Source of the DNA: JBAWAP01 sp049589355
GTDB lineage: Bacteria > Chloroflexota > Anaerolineae > VGOG01
NCBI GenBank assembly: GCA_049589355.1
Contig: JBAWAP010000214.1
Coordinates: forward strand, 1-8,414
Direction of reading: 5' to 3'
Length of the DNA stretch: 8,414 nucleotides
In this document: positions 6,067-8,414 of the stretch, piece by piece
How the letters are laid out: every line of letters starts with the position of its first letter
Position numbering within the stretch: the stretch's first letter is position 1
Program-made: the position numbers and the translations under genes
Notes under the pieces: model-generated
What the model saw: the letters and a program-made list of their open reading frames with translations, nothing else
What the model was told of the DNA's origin: nothing
Databases searched by the model: none

Positions 6067-6645
6067 CAGTATCTCTCGCACCCCTTGCGCCGCCCGTGCC
6101 CGGTGGCTGATCCTGTTTTTGGTCTCTAGGGGCAGCTCAGCCATGGTCATCCCGTATTCTTGAAAGTAGAAGACGGGGTCGTAGCCGAAGCCATGCTCCC
6201 CCTTAGGCGCGAAAGCAATGATCCCTTCACACGTTCCCTCTGCGGTGTGAATCTGCCCCTCCGGCGTAGCCACGGCGATGACGCAGCGGAAGCGGGCTGT
6301 CCGTTCTTCCCATGGCACCCCCTTCAGCTTTTCCAGGAGCATCCCATAGCGCTCTTCGTCGCTGGCCCCTCTCCCGGCGTAGCGGGCCGAGCGTATCCCT
6401 GGCTCGCCGTCAAGAGCATCCACCTCCAGCCCTGAGTCATCGGCCAAGGTCAGGAGGCCGCTGGCCCTGGCGTAAGCGATGGCCTTCAGTCTGGCGTTCT
6501 CGGCGAAGCTCTCTCCCGTTTCGGCCACTTCGATGTCCAGGCCCTCCTGGGCTGGGTAAGTGAGCTCCAGGGGCAGGCCAGCCAGCAGCTCCTTGTACTC
6601 CTTTACCTTGCCGGGGTTATTGGTGGCTACCAGCAATTTCACCAT
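6040..6645 (-). CDS. rdgB: XTP/dITP pyrophosphatase (Ham1/RdgB)
   Basis: Cytoplasmic house-cleaning pyrophosphatase that hydrolyses dITP, XTP and similar non-canonical purine nucleotides to monophosphates, keeping them out of DNA and RNA. The length of 201 aa is normal. Family motifs appear in order: LVATNNPGKVKEY (residues 5-17), SFAENARLKA (46-55), ADDSGLEVDALDGEPGIRSARYAG (68-91, with catalytic Asp69), FGYDPVF (153-159) and SHRARA (180-185). The ATG at 6645 was chosen over a TTG at 6657; the GTG immediately after it is a further alternative. No strong Shine-Dalgarno is seen, so the transcript may have a short or unstructured leader. It is the first gene of the minus-strand cluster. The final residues LEVGG come from a heptamer repeat. 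Confidence 0.95.
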   Translation of the reverse strand: MVKLLVATNNPGKVKEYKELLAGLPLELTYPAQEGLDIEVAETGESFAENARLKAIAYARASGLLTLADDSGLEVDALDGEPGIRSARYAGRGASDEERYGMLLEKLKGVPWEERTARFRCVIAVATPEGQIHTAEGTCEGIIAFAPKGEHGFGYDPVFYFQEYGMTMAELPLETKNRISHRARAAQGVREILEERLEVGG

Positions 6646-6650
6646 CCTGG

Positions 6651-6679
6651 TTGACAAATCTCTCTAAGCATAGTATATT
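6651..6679 (+). promoter_or_regulatory. Sigma70-type promoter of the bactofilin gene
   Basis: The -35 box TTGACA (6651-6656) is perfect, the spacer is 17 nt, and the -10 box TATATT (6674-6679) matches five of six consensus bases. Transcription should begin near 6686, about 30 nt before the bactofilin GTG. The -35 box lies just upstream of the rdgB start on the other strand, so firing of the two divergent promoters may interfere. Confidence 0.8.
6672..6677 (-). promoter_or_regulatory. Candidate -10 box for the rdgB cluster
   Basis: TATACT on the minus strand overlaps the -10 box of the opposing promoter and lies about 27 bases upstream of the rdgB ATG. No good -35 hexamer is seen at the right distance, so this is tentative. 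Confidence 0.25.
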
Positions 6680-6701
6680 TAACGGCGTCCAAATTATCCC
6701 C

Positions 6702-6708
6702 AAGGAGG
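6702..6708 (+). promoter_or_regulatory. Shine-Dalgarno of the bactofilin gene
   Basis: AAGGAGG lies 8 nt before the GTG at 6717. With the promoter at 6651-6679 it shows that translation starts at 6717, not further upstream. Confidence 0.8.
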
Positions 6709-6716
6709 AACCAACC

Positions 6717-7151
6717 GTGCCTGTATTCAAGAGAAGTAAATTCAAGCCTCCCCCGCCAGGCCAGGTGGAGACGGTGATAGGCCCCACCACCAATTTCAAA
6801 GGCAGTGTCCAAAACGACGGCGGGCTGCGCGTTGAGGGCATCTTCGAGGGATCGGTGGAGACAGGCGGCAACCTCATCGTCGGTGAGGAGGCCAAGGTAA
6901 TGGCTGACATCGTCGCCTACAACGTTTCGGTGGCGGGAGCGATAAAAGGCAATGTCAAAGCCAATCGGGTGGAGGTCCTGTCCACGGGTCGCGTCTGGGG
7001 CGACATCACGGTGAAATCCTTCCTGGTTGATGAGGGAGGCTTCATCCGTGGCGAGATCATCATGGAGGGTGCTGAGTTCAAGCCTCCTCTCACCAAGGCC
7101 CCCAAGCCAACACCAAAACCCGCCGATGTCGAGAAAGACGAGAGCGCTTGA
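6717..7151 (+). CDS. Bactofilin (polymer-forming cytoskeletal protein)
   Basis: Bactofilin of 144 aa (PF04519). The central domain, about residues 18-119, is a run of short glycine-spaced beta strands (for example GLRVEGIFEGSVETGGNLIVG and VSVAGAIKGNVKANRVEVL) that forms the right-handed beta-helix and polymerises into filaments. A basic, Phe-containing N-terminus (VFKRSKFKPPPPG) resembles the short membrane-binding or flexible tails of this family. The C-terminal tail (about 121-144) is rich in Pro and Lys (APKPTPKPAD) and probably unstructured. Bactofilins act as envelope-associated scaffolds in cell shape or polar organisation; the specific role here is unknown. The gene starts with GTG after a strong Shine-Dalgarno and promoter. 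It is divergent from rdgB and appears to be monocistronic, with a terminator about 210 bases downstream. Confidence 0.93.
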   Translation: MPVFKRSKFKPPPPGQVETVIGPTTNFKGSVQNDGGLRVEGIFEGSVETGGNLIVGEEAKVMADIVAYNVSVAGAIKGNVKANRVEVLSTGRVWGDITVKSFLVDEGGFIRGEIIMEGAEFKPPLTKAPKPTPKPADVEKDESA

Positions 7152-7180
7152 ATCCTAACTGGACATTGGCGATTTTGTTC

Positions 7181-7236
7181 GTAGTGACGACTTGAGTCGT
7201 CCATAATGGGGCCAGGGCGACTGAAGTCACCACTAC
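7181..7236. repeat. Inverted repeat in the bactofilin 3' region
   Basis: Two 21-nt arms, 7181-7201 and 7216-7236, can pair at 18 of 21 positions (one G-U) around a 14-nt loop. The left arm contains the perfect palindrome GACGACTTGAGTCGTC (7186-7201). The right arm has a decayed version at 7216-7231. No T-run follows, so it is not a standard terminator. Confidence 0.75.
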
Positions 7237-7241
7237 CGCAA

Positions 7242-7315
7242 TTAGAAGTTGGAAGTTGGATGTTGGAAAATGTTCCAATCTCCAACTTCTAATCTCCAAC
7301 CTCTAACTTCCAAAT
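7242..7315. repeat. Heptamer repeat block D, head-to-head arrays
   Basis: Four left units run in one orientation (TTAGAAG, TTGGAAG, TTGGATG, TTGGAAA; 7242-7269). Six right units run in the other (TCCAATC, TCCAACT, TCTAATC, TCCAACC, TCTAACT, TCCAAAT; 7274-7315). They could form an imperfect hairpin around 7270-7273. Unlike blocks A-C it is outside the minus-strand cluster, in the bactofilin 3' region. A further single TCCAATC lies at 7325-7331. Confidence 0.88.
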
Positions 7316-7348
7316 TCGCCAGACTCCAATCCTAATTTGCATAGAAGC

Positions 7349-7374
7349 CGATTGGCGGGCTACGAGCCCAATCG
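7349..7374 (+). other. Alternative stem that competes with the terminator
   Basis: CGATT (7349-7353) can pair with AATCG (7370-7374), and GGGCT (7357-7361) with AGCCC (7365-7369), giving a 10-bp stem with a 3-nt bulge and loop ACG. It uses the bases that form the left half of the terminator at 7364-7405, so the two folds exclude each other. No plus-strand gene follows, so a regulatory role is speculative. Confidence 0.4.
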
Positions 7375-7405
7375 AGGGAAGACCCTCCTCAATTGGGCTC
7401 TTTTT
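7364..7405 (+). terminator. Rho-independent terminator after the bactofilin gene
   Basis: GAGCCCAAT (7364-7372) pairs with ATTGGGCTC (7392-7400) in a 9-bp stem, directly followed by TTTTT (7401-7405). Inside the loop GAGGG (7374-7378) pairs with CCCTC (7383-7387). The T-run is only on the plus strand, so it ends rightward transcripts before they enter the convergent permease gene. Confidence 0.85.
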
Positions 7406-7411
7406 GTTCTG

Positions 7412-7429
7412 CTTTCCGCACTTGGAAAG
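7412..7429 (-). other. Small hairpin after the dppC-type gene
   Basis: CTTTCC (7412-7417) and GGAAAG (7424-7429) form a 6-bp stem with a 6-nt loop, 27 bases past the permease stop. There is no U-run on the minus strand, so a terminator role is doubtful. Confidence 0.3.
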
Positions 7430-7456
7430 TAGTGTTTATTGGAAGACCAGAGGGAC

Positions 7457-8350
7457 CTAGTGAATGGCCTCAGGATCCAACGCGTCTCTTAGTCCGTCAC
7501 CCAGGACATTTAGACTAAATACTGTGACCATGATGGCAAGACCGGAGAAGATCGGTTGCCACGGGGCATATTCCATAACATTGCGTCCCTCATTGAGCAT
7601 CAAGCCCCACGACGGCGTGGGAGGACGAGTGCCAAGCCCCAAGAAGCTGAGCGCTGCTTCGGCGATAACCGCCCAAGCAAAGGCCACAGTCGTCTGTACA
7701 ACCAGTGACGGCAGGCAATTCGGTAACACGTGCCGAGCGATGATGTGCGGGCTTGATGCTCCCAGGGCCTCAGCCGCTTCGACGAATAGCTGGACTCTGA
7801 TGCTTATTGCCGAGGCCCTGATCACTCGCGCGAATATTGGTGTGTTGACTATGCCGATCGCTATCATGACGTTGGTTACATTCTGACCCAATACCGCCAT
7901 GATGGCAATAGCCAGAAGAACTGCTGGAAAGGCGAACAGCACGTCCATTACACGACTAACGGCAAGATCCCACCAACCGCCGTAATACCCTGACGTTAAC
8001 CCGATGATCGTCCCCAGGATGGCCGCAAGTCCAACCGAGATAATACCGACGGTAAGCGAAACACGCCCCCCAAACAGGACGCGCGTAAACAAGTCACGGC
8101 CAAATTGATCGGTCCCCATTAGATGGTGCTGACCAGGCGGTTGGAATCGAAGGGACGTATTCATTGCGGTGGGCTCATACGGCGTGAGGTTTGGCGCCAA
8201 TATCGCCGCGAGTGTCACCAGCGTGAGAATCACTAGCCCGACGATGGCCAAGCGATTCCTGAGCAGTCGGGAGAGCGCCAAAGCTGTAGGCGATCGCTCC
8301 ACTCCCGTGAAGAGATCCTCGTTAAACGCGGGGTCAGAAACGGGGTTCAT
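7457..8350 (-). CDS. dppC: Peptide ABC transporter permease, DppC/OppC type
   Basis: Inner-membrane permease of a dipeptide/oligopeptide/nickel-type ABC importer, 297 aa, full length. A cytoplasmic N-terminal tail precedes the first helix (about residues 34-53). The family hallmark HLMGTDQFGRDLFTRVLFG follows at 76-94, then five further hydrophobic segments. The cytoplasmic EAA loop that docks to the ATPases is clear at 191-211 (EAAEALGASSPHIIARHVLPN). The C-terminal LGDGLRDALDP is also typical. The start is an ATG overlapping the stop of the upstream permease (ATGA), so the two are co-translated. Substrate cannot be told from the sequence: dipeptide, oligopeptide, glutathione and nickel permeases share these motifs, so the symbol is a family label. 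No ATPase gene follows within the window; binding protein and ATPases are probably upstream on the minus strand. Confidence 0.92.
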   Translation of the reverse strand: MNPVSDPAFNEDLFTGVERSPTALALSRLLRNRLAIVGLVILTLVTLAAILAPNLTPYEPTAMNTSLRFQPPGQHHLMGTDQFGRDLFTRVLFGGRVSLTVGIISVGLAAILGTIIGLTSGYYGGWWDLAVSRVMDVLFAFPAVLLAIAIMAVLGQNVTNVMIAIGIVNTPIFARVIRASAISIRVQLFVEAAEALGASSPHIIARHVLPNCLPSLVVQTTVAFAWAVIAEAALSFLGLGTRPPTPSWGLMLNEGRNVMEYAPWQPIFSGLAIMVTVFSLNVLGDGLRDALDPEAIH

Positions 8351-8414
8351 CTTCCAGGGCTCACTATTCGTTCGCGGATACGGACATCTACGAGCGCACT
8401 CAACAGATCCACCA
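8347..8414 (-). CDS. dppB: Peptide ABC transporter permease, DppB type (3' end only)
   Basis: Only the last 21 codons are inside the window; the gene continues past 8414. The readable end is VDLLSALVDVRIRERI followed by five residues and TGA. It matches the usual DppB/OppB C-terminus, in which a Val-Asp-Leu-Leu helix is followed by a D-x-R-I-R segment. Its stop overlaps the start of the downstream permease by 4 nt (ATGA, 8347-8350), the normal arrangement for the two membrane subunits of this importer. The identity is an inference from a short stretch plus gene order. Confidence 0.75.
   Translation of the reverse strand, partial: VDLLSALVDVRIRERIVSPGR

Noticed and set aside
6651..6716. N-terminal extension of the bactofilin to an upstream ATA/TTG-like start
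   Set aside because: The extra residues would overlap the promoter at 6651-6679, and the GTG at 6717 has a strong Shine-Dalgarno.
7364..7400. Bidirectional terminator also ending the dppC-type transcript
   Set aside because: On the minus strand no U-run follows the hairpin, so only the plus-strand direction is supported.

Overview
The window looks like chromosomal DNA from a GC-rich environmental bacterium, most likely a member of the Chloroflexota (Anaerolineae-like). This is inference. It rests on the short 7-mer tandem repeats between genes, on a GT39-type membrane glycosyltransferase with a long C-terminal extracytoplasmic region, and on the rdgB/Ntn-asparaginase/M20-peptidase neighbourhood. 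No rRNA, tRNA, CRISPR array, integrase or transposase was seen.

Layout. (1) 48-774, plus strand: an overlapping MNT nucleotidyltransferase and HEPN gene pair (toxin-antitoxin-like). (2) 775-1085: a gene-free stretch holding several small palindromes and a dispersed-repeat-like motif. (3) 1086-6645, minus strand: a six-gene, probably co-transcribed cluster. In transcription order it is rdgB (nucleotide-pool sanitation), an Ntn-hydrolase asparaginase/glycosylasparaginase, a TIGR04076 small protein, an M20 PepT-like peptidase, a GT-C membrane glycosyltransferase and a FlK-type hotdog thioesterase. (4) 6646-6716: a divergent promoter region with a near-consensus sigma70 promoter facing right. (5) 6717-7151, plus strand: a bactofilin. 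(6) 7152-7456: an intergenic region with two inverted repeats and a strong rho-independent terminator. (7) 7457-8414, minus strand: the DppC/OppC-type permease of a peptide ABC transporter, preceded by the last 21 codons of its DppB-type partner.

The most unusual feature is a family of degenerate heptamer repeats (consensus TCCAAYC on the plus strand, or CGATTTN/AAATCGN). They lie at gene junctions of the minus-strand cluster and in the bactofilin 3' region. A different, 8-nt repeat (CGTTGCCT) lies at a further junction. Several blocks are arranged head-to-head, so the transcript could fold into long hairpins. The repeats run into the genes: they encode the last residues of RdgB, the asparaginase and the peptidase. 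They also encode the apparent N-terminus of the glycosyltransferase and supply the probable ribosome binding site of the thioesterase.

Functionally the cluster mixes housekeeping and catabolic enzymes (nucleotide sanitation, amide/peptide hydrolysis, acyl-CoA hydrolysis) with an envelope glycosyltransferase. No single pathway joins them, and no complete new defence or mobile system is evident. Several gene starts were moved from the longest possible frame to sites with a clear Shine-Dalgarno; the reasons are given in each entry.
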